Below are positions 27,591 to 35,998 of a stretch of DNA of 64,000 nucleotides, piece after piece. The stretch comes from Cytobacillus citreus. Lineage in GTDB: Bacteria; Bacillota; Bacilli; Bacillales; Cytobacillaceae. The stretch lies in NCBI RefSeq assembly GCF_018343665.1, contig NZ_JAGYPM010000002.1, positions 762,634 through 826,633 on the forward strand, given 5' to 3'. How positions within the stretch are numbered: the first letter of the stretch is position 1; every line of letters begins with the position of its first letter. The notes below the pieces were generated by a model that worked only from the letters and a program-made list of their open reading frames with translations, was not told the origin of the DNA and made no database searches. Position numbers and translations under genes: made by a program.

Positions 27591-27606
27591 TGGCATGGAA
27601 ATTGCA
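27591..27606 (+). promoter_or_regulatory. Sigma-54 (-24/-12) promoter of the pxp/acc operon
   Basis: TGGCATGGAAATTGCA matches TGGCAY-N5-TTGCW. It lies about 100 nt upstream of pxpB, leaving a leader of about 85 nt. Confidence 0.85.
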
Positions 27607-27622
27607 ATATTAATAGTTCGAT

Positions 27623-27667
27623 GGACATGAAGTCCTAGTCGGGCGAATGCCACAGGATGTGGCGTTC
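27623..27667 (+). promoter_or_regulatory. Two-hairpin 5' leader of the pxpB transcript
   Basis: GGAC-ATGAA-GTCC (27623-27635) is followed by GAATGCCACA-GGA-TGTGGCGTTC (27645-27667), a 10-pair stem with one G-T pair. Neither ends in a T run, so they are not plain terminators. They may affect translation or RNA stability. I recognise no riboswitch class. Confidence 0.45.
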
Positions 27668-27704
27668 ATGAGCGCGATAAATACTTACAGTGAGGTGAAG
27701 TTCA

Positions 27705-28574
27705 TTGGCCCGTTATGAATACGGCGGTGACGAGTTTATTTTTGTTGAATTATCTGAGGCAATGAGTCTGGAAACGAATTTTCAGGCAATGGCCATTACA
27801 AAGACTTTAAGAGAGGGAAAGCTACCTGGAATACTGGATATTTGCCCCTCAAATGCTTCCTATATGATTCGATTTAATCCAGATATCATTCACCCTGACG
27901 AATTAATTTCAAAATTGAAAGAACTTGATCAAGAGGTGTCCTTAGAAAATTTTGAAATCACAGCCCGTGCAGTTGATGTTCCGATTTTATTCGAGGATCC
28001 TTGGACGCACGAAGCGTTGATGCGTTTTAGAGACCGACATCAGGACCCAACAGCGACAGATCTTGAATATGTGGCCCGTACTAACGGCTTTCAATCAAAA
28101 GAAGAGCTAATCAAAGCTATCACGGATAGTCCTTATCTCGTCTCAATGATTGGTTTTGTTCCGGGTTTACCATGGTGCTATCAAATGGTTCCGAATGAAC
28201 AGCAAATCGAAGCGCCGAAATATGTTCGTCCTCGAACGTATACGCCGGAGAGAGCATTTGGATTTGGAGGTGCATTTGCTGTTATTTACCCGGTACAAGG
28301 TGCAGGGGGTTATCAATTGTTTGGCACTGCAGCAGCACCGATTTTTGAAAAAGAACAGCGTTTGCATGATTTCAAAGAATCGATGACCTTCCCTAGACAA
28401 GGGGATGTTTTCAGATATCGAAGCATTTCGATGGAAGAATACGAAGAAATTCGAAGTGAAGTTGAAAATGGAGATTTCCGTTATTTAACAAAGGAAATTA
28501 CCTTTAAACCGCAAGATGTACTTGAAAATCCAAAAGCATTTTCAGATTCCGTGCTAAGGAGGCTGTACGCATGA
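27705..28574 (+). CDS. pxpB: 5-oxoprolinase subunit PxpB (KipI family)
   Basis: This 289-residue KipI/PxpB-type protein has GGDEFIFVELSEAMSLETN at the start and the cyclophilin-like C-terminal half with MIGFVPGLPWCYQM, RTYTPERAFGFGGAF and YPVQGAGGYQLFG. PxpA, PxpB and PxpC together form a widespread prokaryotic 5-oxoprolinase (ATP-dependent, 5-oxoproline to glutamate). KipI homologues also act as kinase inhibitors, but the pxpC, biotin carrier and pxpA neighbours favour a metabolic role. The start is TTG after GAGGTGAAG. The stop overlaps the pxpC ATG by four bases. Confidence 0.88.
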   Translation: MARYEYGGDEFIFVELSEAMSLETNFQAMAITKTLREGKLPGILDICPSNASYMIRFNPDIIHPDELISKLKELDQEVSLENFEITARAVDVPILFEDPWTHEALMRFRDRHQDPTATDLEYVARTNGFQSKEELIKAITDSPYLVSMIGFVPGLPWCYQMVPNEQQIEAPKYVRPRTYTPERAFGFGGAFAVIYPVQGAGGYQLFGTAAAPIFEKEQRLHDFKESMTFPRQGDVFRYRSISMEEYEEIRSEVENGDFRYLTKEITFKPQDVLENPKAFSDSVLRRLYA

Positions 28575-29569
28575 TTAAAGTGATTAATCCTGGGCTTCAA
28601 ACAACTGTTCAAGATCACGGCAGAATTGGTCATTATGAAGTGGGAATGCCTCCATCAGGTGCAATGGATAAATATTCTTACTTGGCAAGTAATTTACTTG
28701 TTGGAAACAAGGATCATGCTGCCGTTCTTGAGATCACCTATATGGGACCGGTCTTAGAATTTCAACAAGATGTAAACGTTGCCATTACGGGAGGAGAGAT
28801 GCCGCCAAAAATCAATGGTCAGTCAGTTCCTATGTGGGAGACGCTAGCGATCAAGGCTGGCGATGTACTTTCATTTGATTTTATTAAACAAGGAGCACGT
28901 GTATATTTAGCCGTTGCGGGCGGGATTGATGTGCCGCTGATCATGGAATCACGGTCTACCTACACATTGTGTGGCATTGGAGGCTTTGAAGGACGTGCTC
29001 TTCAGGCAGGAGATGAATTGAAAATCGGCGGAGAAAACGAATCAGAGATAGCCGTTGGAACCCGTATAAGTGATGAACTTATTCCGACGTTTTCAAAAAC
29101 AAATGAGATCCGTGTTGTTTTAGGATTGTGCAGTTATCGTTTAACAGAAGAAAGTAAGGAACGCTTTTTCTCAATTGACTGGACAGTTACTCCAGAAGCG
29201 AACCGGGTTGGTTATCGTTTTAAAGGAGAACGCTTGAATTTTGTTGAGCGTGAACAGCCATTTGGAGCAGGCAGCAATCCATCAAATGTTGTTGACCTAG
29301 GCTATCCAATTGGGTCCATACAGGTACCTGATGGCGTCGAACCGATTGCTTTATTAAATGATGCGGTGACAGGCGGAGGGTATGCGACGATTTGTACCAT
29401 TATTAGTACGGACTTAGATAAGATGGCCCAAATCAAAACGAATGAAAAGGTTCGGTTTGTGGCTGTCGATATTCACGAAGCGCTTGAGATACGAAAAGAA
29501 TATCAAGGCAAAATCAATCAAATGAAGCAGCAAGTATTAGGACATAAAGGAGGAGTAAAAAATGGCTGA
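28571..29569 (+). CDS. pxpC: 5-oxoprolinase subunit PxpC / biotin-dependent carboxyltransferase family protein
   Basis: The 332-residue KipA/PxpC-type protein contains VINPGLQTTVQDHGRIGHY, MPPSGAMDKYS, YLAVAGGIDVP, QPFGAGSNPSNVVDLGYPIG and LNDAVTGGGYATI, all family hallmarks. It begins at an ATGA overlap with pxpB and its end overlaps accB by 8 nt. A second copy lies at 42232-43209. Its role, either with PxpA as 5-oxoprolinase or in a biotin-dependent carboxylation, cannot be separated from sequence alone. Confidence 0.88.
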   Translation: MIKVINPGLQTTVQDHGRIGHYEVGMPPSGAMDKYSYLASNLLVGNKDHAAVLEITYMGPVLEFQQDVNVAITGGEMPPKINGQSVPMWETLAIKAGDVLSFDFIKQGARVYLAVAGGIDVPLIMESRSTYTLCGIGGFEGRALQAGDELKIGGENESEIAVGTRISDELIPTFSKTNEIRVVLGLCSYRLTEESKERFFSIDWTVTPEANRVGYRFKGERLNFVEREQPFGAGSNPSNVVDLGYPIGSIQVPDGVEPIALLNDAVTGGGYATICTIISTDLDKMAQIKTNEKVRFVAVDIHEALEIRKEYQGKINQMKQQVLGHKGGVKNG

Positions 29570-29810
29570 GCAAAAAACAGTGCTAACTCCCATTCCCGGA
29601 GTGTTTTACCGTAAGCCAGCTCCTGATAAGGATGTATATGTAAAAGAAGGAGATGCGGTTAAGACAGGAGACGTAATTGCCCTTGTAGAAGTGATGAAAA
29701 ATTTTTATGAAATTAAAGCGGAAACAGAGGGAGTCCTTGCACAATTCTTTGTTGAGGACGAAGACCTTCTCGATGCAGGACAGGAAATAGCTGTCATTAT
29801 CGAACAATAA
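29562..29810 (+). CDS. accB: Biotin carboxyl carrier protein (AccB-like, short)
   Basis: This 82-residue single biotinyl domain has the biotin-acceptor lysine in EVMKNFYEI. The hairpin glycines (VKEGDAVKTGDVIAL, VEDEDLLDAGQEI) are in place. It lacks the proline/alanine-rich N-terminal region of the housekeeping AccB and has N instead of the second M of the usual MKM, as in pxp-linked carriers. GGAGG precedes the ATG and the gene overlaps pxpC. It probably serves the biotin carboxylase next to it. Confidence 0.85.
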   Translation: MAEQKTVLTPIPGVFYRKPAPDKDVYVKEGDAVKTGDVIALVEVMKNFYEIKAETEGVLAQFFVEDEDLLDAGQEIAVIIEQ

Positions 29811-29908
29811 ACATATTTGTAGAGGCTGTGATAATGAGTATGGCTGAAGGATGCCATAACAGCATTATGATGTAACAAAGCCTTTGTGATAAGGAGGATA
29901 AAGGGAAG

Positions 29909-31264
29909 ATGAGCTATTTTCGAAAGGTGCTAATTGCAAACAGAGGAGAAATTGCGAGGAGAATCATTCGCACCTGCAAAAAGCTTGGCATCGATACAGT
30001 CGCTGTTTATTCTGAAGCTGATGCAGAGGCGCCACATGTTAGTGAGGCAACTGAGGCCGTATGCATCGGTCCAGCTCAAGCGAAAAAGAGCTATCTTTAT
30101 GTAGAAAAAGTCATTCAGGTAGCAAAAGAAACAAATGCCGATGCTATCCATCCTGGGTATGGATTCTTATCTGAAAACGCAGAATTTGTACGCCGTTGTG
30201 AAGAAGAGAATATTGTCTTCATCGGTCCTTCTGCAGAAACAATACGCCTAATGGGCAGCAAGCTTGAGGCTCGTGTTCAAATGAAAAAAGCAGGTGTGAA
30301 GGTAGTACCGGGCACAGATAGAAGCCTTGATTCTGTAGAGGAGGCAGTACTAGTTGCGAATGAGCTTGGCTACCCGCTTATGCTAAAAGCAAGTGCTGGC
30401 GGTGGCGGTATCGGAATGCAGCTCGTTCTTGATCAAGACGAGTTAATAAAGGTGTTCGATGCGACGAAGCAAAAAGCGAATTCATTTTTTAATGATGGCA
30501 CTGTTTTTTTAGAAAAATGGATTTCGAAACCCCGTCATATTGAAGTACAAATCGTCGCGGATACTTATGGAAATGTCTTGCATTTGTTTGAAAGAGAATG
30601 TTCTGTGCAACGCCGAAATCAAAAGGTGATAGAGGAAAGCCCATCACCATTTTTAGATGATGCCCTGAGAAAAGAGCTGCTGGAAGCCGCCATTCGTGGT
30701 GTAAAGCAAATCAATTATACAAATGTAGGCACAATGGAATTTATTTTTGATGAAAATAAAAATTTCTATTTCCTTGAAATGAATACCCGTCTGCAAGTAG
30801 AACATCCAGTAACGGAAGAAATAACAGGGCTGGACTTAGTTGAATGGCAGCTGAAGATTGCTGCTAAAGAACCATTAGCTGTTTCACAGGAAGAGATCAA
30901 TAAGACAGGTCACGCGATTGAATGTAGACTTTATGCGGAAGATCCTTATACTTTCTTCCCAAGTCCAGGGGTCATTTCCGGTTTGGAATTGCCAAAAGAT
31001 GAAGCCAGATTTGACTTTGGCTACACAAACGGTAGTACGGTTACTCCTTTTTATGACGCGATGATTGGAAAAATTATTGTTCATGGTATATCTCGTGATC
31101 ATGCCATCGACAAAATGCAAAAGGTCCTTGAAGAGATGAACATACATGGAGTGAAATCAAATTTGCCGCTCCTCAAAAAAATAATGAGAAATGACCAGTT
31201 TATAAATGGGAGCTACACGACCGAATTTTTAAATGAAAACAAAGGTCTCTTAGTTGAGAGGTGA
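29909..31264 (+). CDS. accC: Biotin carboxylase (AccC-like)
   Basis: The 451-residue ATP-grasp enzyme has FRKVLIANRGEIARRIIR, DAIHPGYGFLSENAEF, the glycine-rich loop KASAGGGGIGMQ, RECSVQRRNQKVIEE and MNTRLQVEHPVTE, as in acetyl-CoA carboxylase AccC. It carboxylates the biotin carrier using bicarbonate and ATP. No carboxyltransferase accA/accD is nearby, so PxpB/PxpC may replace it or the pair may support 5-oxoproline or another amide substrate. AAGGAGG precedes the ATG. The stop lies 4 nt ahead of pxpA. Confidence 0.9.
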   Translation: MSYFRKVLIANRGEIARRIIRTCKKLGIDTVAVYSEADAEAPHVSEATEAVCIGPAQAKKSYLYVEKVIQVAKETNADAIHPGYGFLSENAEFVRRCEEENIVFIGPSAETIRLMGSKLEARVQMKKAGVKVVPGTDRSLDSVEEAVLVANELGYPLMLKASAGGGGIGMQLVLDQDELIKVFDATKQKANSFFNDGTVFLEKWISKPRHIEVQIVADTYGNVLHLFERECSVQRRNQKVIEESPSPFLDDALRKELLEAAIRGVKQINYTNVGTMEFIFDENKNFYFLEMNTRLQVEHPVTEEITGLDLVEWQLKIAAKEPLAVSQEEINKTGHAIECRLYAEDPYTFFPSPGVISGLELPKDEARFDFGYTNGSTVTPFYDAMIGKIIVHGISRDHAIDKMQKVLEEMNIHGVKSNLPLLKKIMRNDQFINGSYTTEFLNENKGLLVER

Positions 31265-31268
31265 CACG

Positions 31269-32033
31269 ATGTATAAAGTAGATTTGAACTGTGATATGGG
31301 GGAAAGCTTCGGCCTTTATGAATTGGGCAATGATGAAGAGATGATGAAGTACATTACCTCAGCCAATATTGCATGTGGCTTCCATGCCGGAGATCCGCAT
31401 GTTATGAGGAAGACGGTGGAGCTCGCAAAGAAATATGATGTAGGAATTGGCGCACATCCGGGATTTCCCGATTTATTAGGTTTTGGCCGTCGCTATATGA
31501 CTTGCACGCCATCAGAAATTAAAGATTATGTCATATATCAAGTAGGTGCACTAAAAGAGTTCTGTTCCGCAGAAAATGTTAGAATCCAGCATTGTAAACC
31601 GCACGGAGCATTATTTATGAAAGCAGCGGAAGATAAAGCACTAGCTCGGGCGATATTAGAAACAATTCATGCGATTGATCCGAAAATGATAATCTTTGCT
31701 CTAAATCAGTCTGAGATGATGGAAGAAGCGATAAAAATGGGAGTGCCAGTCGCTAAAGAAGCCTATGCAGACCGAGAGCATACAGAAAATGGATCCATTG
31801 TACTGACGAGAAAAGGTACACAAATCACTGATTATGAAGCGATGGCGCAGAGAGTTGTCCGAATGGTGAAAGAGGAAAGAGTCATCACCTACGATGAAAA
31901 AGATGTTTCTATAAAAGCAGAAACCATATGCATTCACGGGGATACACCGGGTGCTCCTATTTTGGCCAAAAAAATTGTAGAAGCATTAAAAGAGGACGGC
32001 GTCGAGATTGTTTCGATTAAAAGTATGATTTAG
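31269..32033 (+). CDS. pxpA: 5-oxoprolinase subunit PxpA (LamB/YcsF family)
   Basis: The protein has the LamB/YcsF signature from the first residues: VDLNCDMGESFGLY, NIACGFHAGDP, VGIGAHPGFPDLLGFGRR and VRIQHCKPHGALF, with ICIHGDTPGA near the C-terminus. ATG at 31269 follows GAGAGGTGA and gives 254 residues; a TTG five codons upstream overlaps accC and is less likely. With PxpB and PxpC it completes a 5-oxoprolinase set, feeding glutamate. It is the last gene of the operon. Confidence 0.9.
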   Translation: MYKVDLNCDMGESFGLYELGNDEEMMKYITSANIACGFHAGDPHVMRKTVELAKKYDVGIGAHPGFPDLLGFGRRYMTCTPSEIKDYVIYQVGALKEFCSAENVRIQHCKPHGALFMKAAEDKALARAILETIHAIDPKMIIFALNQSEMMEEAIKMGVPVAKEAYADREHTENGSIVLTRKGTQITDYEAMAQRVVRMVKEERVITYDEKDVSIKAETICIHGDTPGAPILAKKIVEALKEDGVEIVSIKSMI

Positions 32034-32108
32034 TCCTTTCCTACAAGTTAAGAAAGTTTAAATTGCCAGCGCAGAAGATGATTCGACGTAGTTGCCAATT
32101 TTAGGAAT

Positions 32109-32552
32109 TGCTTCATTGAATTTATGGATGTAGGTAATTGCAATGGATGGAATTCAAAAAAGGTTGTTTCAAAAGAGGAAATGATCAAGCTAATTCATGA
32201 ACAAATGCCACTCGAACCAATAGATCCCAATTACTTTGGAGAGGTAGCTTCGCGTTATCGATACAAAGGAATAGACGAAGAAATAGGTGTGATCTCTTCT
32301 GTGACTGAATCTTTTTACAGTTCATGTACGAGAGCGCGGTTATCAGTGGATGGTCAACTGTATTTATGTCTATTTGCGACGAAAGGATTTGACTTACGAG
32401 AGTTATTACGTTCAGAAGCTAGCGATATTCAAATCAGAGATAGAATAATAGAGATTTGGAAAGGCTGGTATGATCGATATTCTGATGCACGGTTATTACA
32501 AACAAATCAACCGAAGCGTAAAAAAATCGAAATGTCGTATATCGGGGGTTAA
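32109..32552 (+). pseudogene. moaA: N-terminally truncated moaA (GTP 3',8-cyclase)
   Basis: From [19 protein letters not shown] to the end [21 protein letters not shown] this is the C-terminal 40 percent of MoaA. It keeps the C-terminal cluster cysteines ([14 protein letters not shown] and YLCLF) and the terminal GG that MoaA uses in catalysis. The radical-SAM half with CxxxCxxC is absent, and the DNA before 32109 is unrelated. An ATG at 32124 could start a 142-residue product, but it cannot make cyclic pyranopterin by itself. It lies directly ahead of a molybdenum hydroxylase cluster. Confidence 0.8.
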
Positions 32553-32660
32553 TGTTTCAAAAAGGCAAAGTGGTAAGAACAAAGTTTGTGATTAATTATT
32601 TGAATATTATGATTATGCAAAAAGAATGCGAGTTAAAATTGTTTTTAAGGAGAGATCGCT

Positions 32661-33107
32661 TTGAAAATTGAGCATTCATATACTTTCAAAAGTATCCCAA
32701 GAGAAGTGCTATGGAGAACCATTCAAGATAAGGAGGTGTTGAAAAGAACATTACCAGGCTGTAAGTCTTTTGTTGAAGTGGAGGACAATGTATTTGAATC
32801 GGAGCTAGGTATTAGTATTGGTCCTGTTAAGGGAATATTTACAGGTGATGTCCGCCAGGTAGATAGGAAGGAGCCTGAGTTTTACCGTCTGCTAGTTACT
32901 GGTAAGGGCAAGCCGGGTGAGATTGATGCTGATGCGGAAATGGTTCTATTGGAAACAGAGGAAGGAACCGTTCTTCAATGTCTTGCAGATGTGAAGTTAA
33001 CAGGCATTCTAGCTTCTGTTGGACAGCGCGTTATGAGTGGGATAGCGAAAGTGGTTATTGGTCAATTTTTTAAAGAGATTGATAAAGAGGCGAAGCAACT
33101 GGTCTAA
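32661..33107 (+). CDS. CoxG-like SRPBCC family protein
   Basis: This 148-residue START/SRPBCC-fold protein begins MKIEHSYTF and has PREVLWRTIQDKEVLKRTLP, as in CoxG. CoxG proteins accompany molybdenum CO-dehydrogenase-type enzymes, where CoxG anchors the enzyme to the membrane or binds quinone. TTG start eight nt after AAGGAG. It is the first gene of the four-gene molybdenum hydroxylase operon. Confidence 0.84.
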   Translation: MKIEHSYTFKSIPREVLWRTIQDKEVLKRTLPGCKSFVEVEDNVFESELGISIGPVKGIFTGDVRQVDRKEPEFYRLLVTGKGKPGEIDADAEMVLLETEEGTVLQCLADVKLTGILASVGQRVMSGIAKVVIGQFFKEIDKEAKQLV

Positions 33108-33139
33108 CATAATCAGATATTGATTGGGAGGTGCAGGAG

Positions 33140-33649
33140 ATGGCAATTGAAAATGTAAATGTAAAGGTGAAAATCAACGGAAAAGAAAGATGCGCGAAAG
33201 TAGAACCGCGAACGCTGCTTACGCACTATATTCGTGATGATCTTGGTTTGACAGGAACACATATAGGCTGTGATACGAGCCAGTGTGGCGCATGTTCAGT
33301 GATGGTGGATGGTGAAGTGGTGAAATCATGTACGGTGCTTGCCGTACAAGCGGATGGATCAGAAATTACTACAGTTGAGGGACTTGGGGATGTGAATAAT
33401 TTGCACCCGATCCAGCAAGGTTTCTGGGAAAAGCACGGATTGCAATGCGGCTACTGTACGCCTGGTGTCATGATGGCGATGGTTGGTTTGTTAAAGCAAA
33501 ACCCAGATCCGAGTGATGAGGAAATCCGTGAAGGTCTTGAAGGTGTCATTTGCCGCTGCACAGGCTATCAATTTATTGTGGAAGCTGTCAAACATGCAGC
33601 GCAGATAATGAGAGAATCGGAAGTTCAATTAGTTGGGGAGGAGCGCTGA
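33140..33649 (+). CDS. Molybdenum hydroxylase small (2Fe-2S) subunit, CoxS type
   Basis: This 169-residue protein has the plant-ferredoxin-type cluster ligands (GCDTSQCGACSVMVDG and the later SCTV). The all-helical second cluster domain follows, with LQCGYCTPGVMM and ICRCTGYQFI. These are the two [2Fe-2S] centres that carry electrons from the molybdenum subunit to FAD. ATG at 33140 is 8 nt after GGGAGG; a GTG three codons upstream is the alternative. The large subunit starts 2 nt after the stop. Confidence 0.92.
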   Translation: MAIENVNVKVKINGKERCAKVEPRTLLTHYIRDDLGLTGTHIGCDTSQCGACSVMVDGEVVKSCTVLAVQADGSEITTVEGLGDVNNLHPIQQGFWEKHGLQCGYCTPGVMMAMVGLLKQNPDPSDEEIREGLEGVICRCTGYQFIVEAVKHAAQIMRESEVQLVGEER

Positions 33650-33651
33650 TC

Positions 33652-35997
33652 ATGAAAAAGGTTGTAGGTGCTCGACTGAAGAGAAAAGAAGATCCAAAGC
33701 TCATAACAGGTAACGGCTATTTTTCAGATGACATACAATTACCGGGAATGTTGCATGCAGCTATTTTGCGAAGCCCGCATGCTCATGCCATGATTAAGAG
33801 CATCAATGTGGAAGAAGCCTTAAAGGCACCAGGAGTAGTCGCGATTTATACCGGAAAAGATTTAGAAGGGAAAATTGGCCCTGTTCCTTCATCATGGCTT
33901 GTCCCGGGATGCAATCTGAAAGAAGCCCCACAATATCCACTGGCGATTGATCGGGTGCGATATGTTGGAGACGGTGTCGCACTTGTCATTGCGGAAGGGC
34001 GTTATGCTGTTCGCGACGCCATGTATTTAATTGATGTGGAATACGAAACTCTTTCTCCAGCTGTTGGGCAGAAACAGTCCATGCAAATTGATGCGCCTCT
34101 TGTCCATGACGATATAGAAAATAATATCGCGTTCCATTGGAAAGCTGGAGAGATACCTGAAGAGGTTTGTGAGAATGCAGAAGTAGCTATTCGGCAAAGC
34201 TTCTATATTCAGCGAGTAGCTCCGAGTCCAATAGAAACACGTGCAGCAATTGGTCAGTACAATCCTGGAAGCGGGGAATTAACACTTTGGTGTACGTCCC
34301 AAAATCCTCATATTCATCGCATGGTTTTATCCGGAGTACTCGGGATCTCCGAAGCAAAATTACGCGTGATTGCCCCAGATATGGGCGGCGGTTTTGGCGG
34401 AAAAATTGGTGTATATCCTGATGAAGCACTTGTTGGCTATGCAGCTCGTGATTTAGGTCGTCCTGTGAAATGGATTGAAGAGAGAAACGAACACTTTACG
34501 GCTTCAAACTATGGACGAGATGAAGTCCTTGACGTGGAGTTATTTGGGAAAAGGGACGGAACTCTAGGTGCGATTCGTGTGAAAAATACACATAATGTTG
34601 GTGCGTATTTATCCACGATGGGACCAGGAGTGTCAACCATTGATTTTGGTTTAATGGTAACAGGATGTTATAAAATCCCTTATGCTTCATGTGAAACGTT
34701 TGGGGTGTATACAAATACAACACCAACTGATGCTTATCGTGGGGCAGGGAAGCCTGAAGCAACATATCAGATTGAACGGGCAATCGATTTGTTCGCAAAA
34801 GAAATCGGGATGGATCCTATTGAGCTTAGAAGGAAAAACTTTGTACAAAAAGAAGAGTTTCCTTTTACAAATGCACAAGGACTATTATATGACAGCGGTG
34901 ATTATGAAAAACCGCTAGCAAAGGCTTTAGAAATGCTTGATTATAACAAATTCCGAGAAACACAGAAGGAATTACGTAAGCAAGGAAAATTAATTGGAAT
35001 TGGATTCTCTACTTATGTTGAATTATGCGGTTTTGGTCCGTCAAAGGTGGCTGGTGCAATCGGATTCCAAGGGGGAGTTTGGGAAAACGCAACTGTTCGA
35101 GTCCATCCGTCTGGAAAAGTAACTGTTTATTCAGGAACATCTCCACATGGCCAAGGACATGCAACAACCTTTGGTCAAGTCGTTGCAGAAAAACTAGGCT
35201 TACCTATGGATGACATTGAACTCGTCTTTGGAGATACAAAGGCAATTTCTATGGGGTGGGGGACATATGGTTCCCGTTCAGTAGCTGTAGGGGGGACTGC
35301 AGTTTCCATTGCGACTGATCGCGTCATCGAAAAGGCAAAGAAAATTGCCGCTCATGAGCTTGAAGCGCCAGTAGAAGATTTAGTATTTGAAAAAGGAATC
35401 TTTTCAGTGAAGGGTGCTCAAGGATTTGAACGAACATTTCAGGAAATAGCAAAATCGGCAAATATGGCTTGGAATTTACCAGAGGGTCTAGAACCCTCAC
35501 TTGAAGCGCAGTCCTTTTTCGATCCAGAAAACTTTGTTTATCCGTTTGGCGCACATATTGCGGTTGTCGAAGTTGATAAAGAAACAGGTCAAATCGAAGT
35601 CAAGCGTTATGTGGCAGTAGATGATGTTGGTCGTGTCATTAATCCACTGACTGCTGAGGGACAGGTTCATGGGGGCATTGCTCAAGGGATCGGTCAGGCT
35701 CTTTGGGAGGGAGCTGTTTATAACGAAGAAGGGCAGCTTCTAACGGGTACATTTATGGATTACGCATTGCCAAAGGCGCGTTTCTTCCCTGAAATCGAAA
35801 CAGCCTTTACGGAAACACTATCCCCGGTTAATCCACTTGGTGCAAAAGGTATCGGAGAAACAGGAACGACTGCATCGACTCCTGCGATCATGAATGCAGT
35901 CATGGATGCGTTAGAACCATATGGGATTAAAGATATTGAAATGCCATTGACACCTGAAAAAGTGTGGCGGGCGATTTCGGAAAGTGAGGGCAAGTGA
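33652..35997 (+). CDS. Molybdopterin-binding large subunit of a xanthine dehydrogenase/CO dehydrogenase-type enzyme
   Basis: The 781-residue protein is a complete molybdenum hydroxylase large subunit. It has GARLKRKEDPKLITGNG, PDMGGGFGGKIG, the active-site loop AYRGAGKPEA, and the C-terminal VDDVGRVINP and GAKGIGETGT with the catalytic glutamate. The loop is of the AYRGAG (form II-like) kind and lacks the AYRCSFR cysteine of true CO dehydrogenase, so CO is probably not the substrate. It is likely an N-heterocycle, purine, nicotinate or aldehyde hydroxylase. The long in-frame extension upstream lies inside coxS and is not used. Confidence 0.9.
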   Translation: MKKVVGARLKRKEDPKLITGNGYFSDDIQLPGMLHAAILRSPHAHAMIKSINVEEALKAPGVVAIYTGKDLEGKIGPVPSSWLVPGCNLKEAPQYPLAIDRVRYVGDGVALVIAEGRYAVRDAMYLIDVEYETLSPAVGQKQSMQIDAPLVHDDIENNIAFHWKAGEIPEEVCENAEVAIRQSFYIQRVAPSPIETRAAIGQYNPGSGELTLWCTSQNPHIHRMVLSGVLGISEAKLRVIAPDMGGGFGGKIGVYPDEALVGYAARDLGRPVKWIEERNEHFTASNYGRDEVLDVELFGKRDGTLGAIRVKNTHNVGAYLSTMGPGVSTIDFGLMVTGCYKIPYASCETFGVYTNTTPTDAYRGAGKPEATYQIERAIDLFAKEIGMDPIELRRKNFVQKEEFPFTNAQGLLYDSGDYEKPLAKALEMLDYNKFRETQKELRKQGKLIGIGFSTYVELCGFGPSKVAGAIGFQGGVWENATVRVHPSGKVTVYSGTSPHGQGHATTFGQVVAEKLGLPMDDIELVFGDTKAISMGWGTYGSRSVAVGGTAVSIATDRVIEKAKKIAAHELEAPVEDLVFEKGIFSVKGAQGFERTFQEIAKSANMAWNLPEGLEPSLEAQSFFDPENFVYPFGAHIAVVEVDKETGQIEVKRYVAVDDVGRVINPLTAEGQVHGGIAQGIGQALWEGAVYNEEGQLLTGTFMDYALPKARFFPEIETAFTETLSPVNPLGAKGIGETGTTASTPAIMNAVMDALEPYGIKDIEMPLTPEKVWRAISESEGK

Positions 35998-35998
35998 T

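Noticed and set aside
33550..33651. N-terminal extension of the Mo large subunit
   Set aside because: It lies in coxS out of frame, has no homology, and the ATG at 33652 has GGGGAGGAG at good spacing.
33652..35997. True carbon monoxide dehydrogenase (coxL form I)
   Set aside because: The active-site loop reads AYRGAGKPE and lacks the Cys of the AYRCSFR signature.
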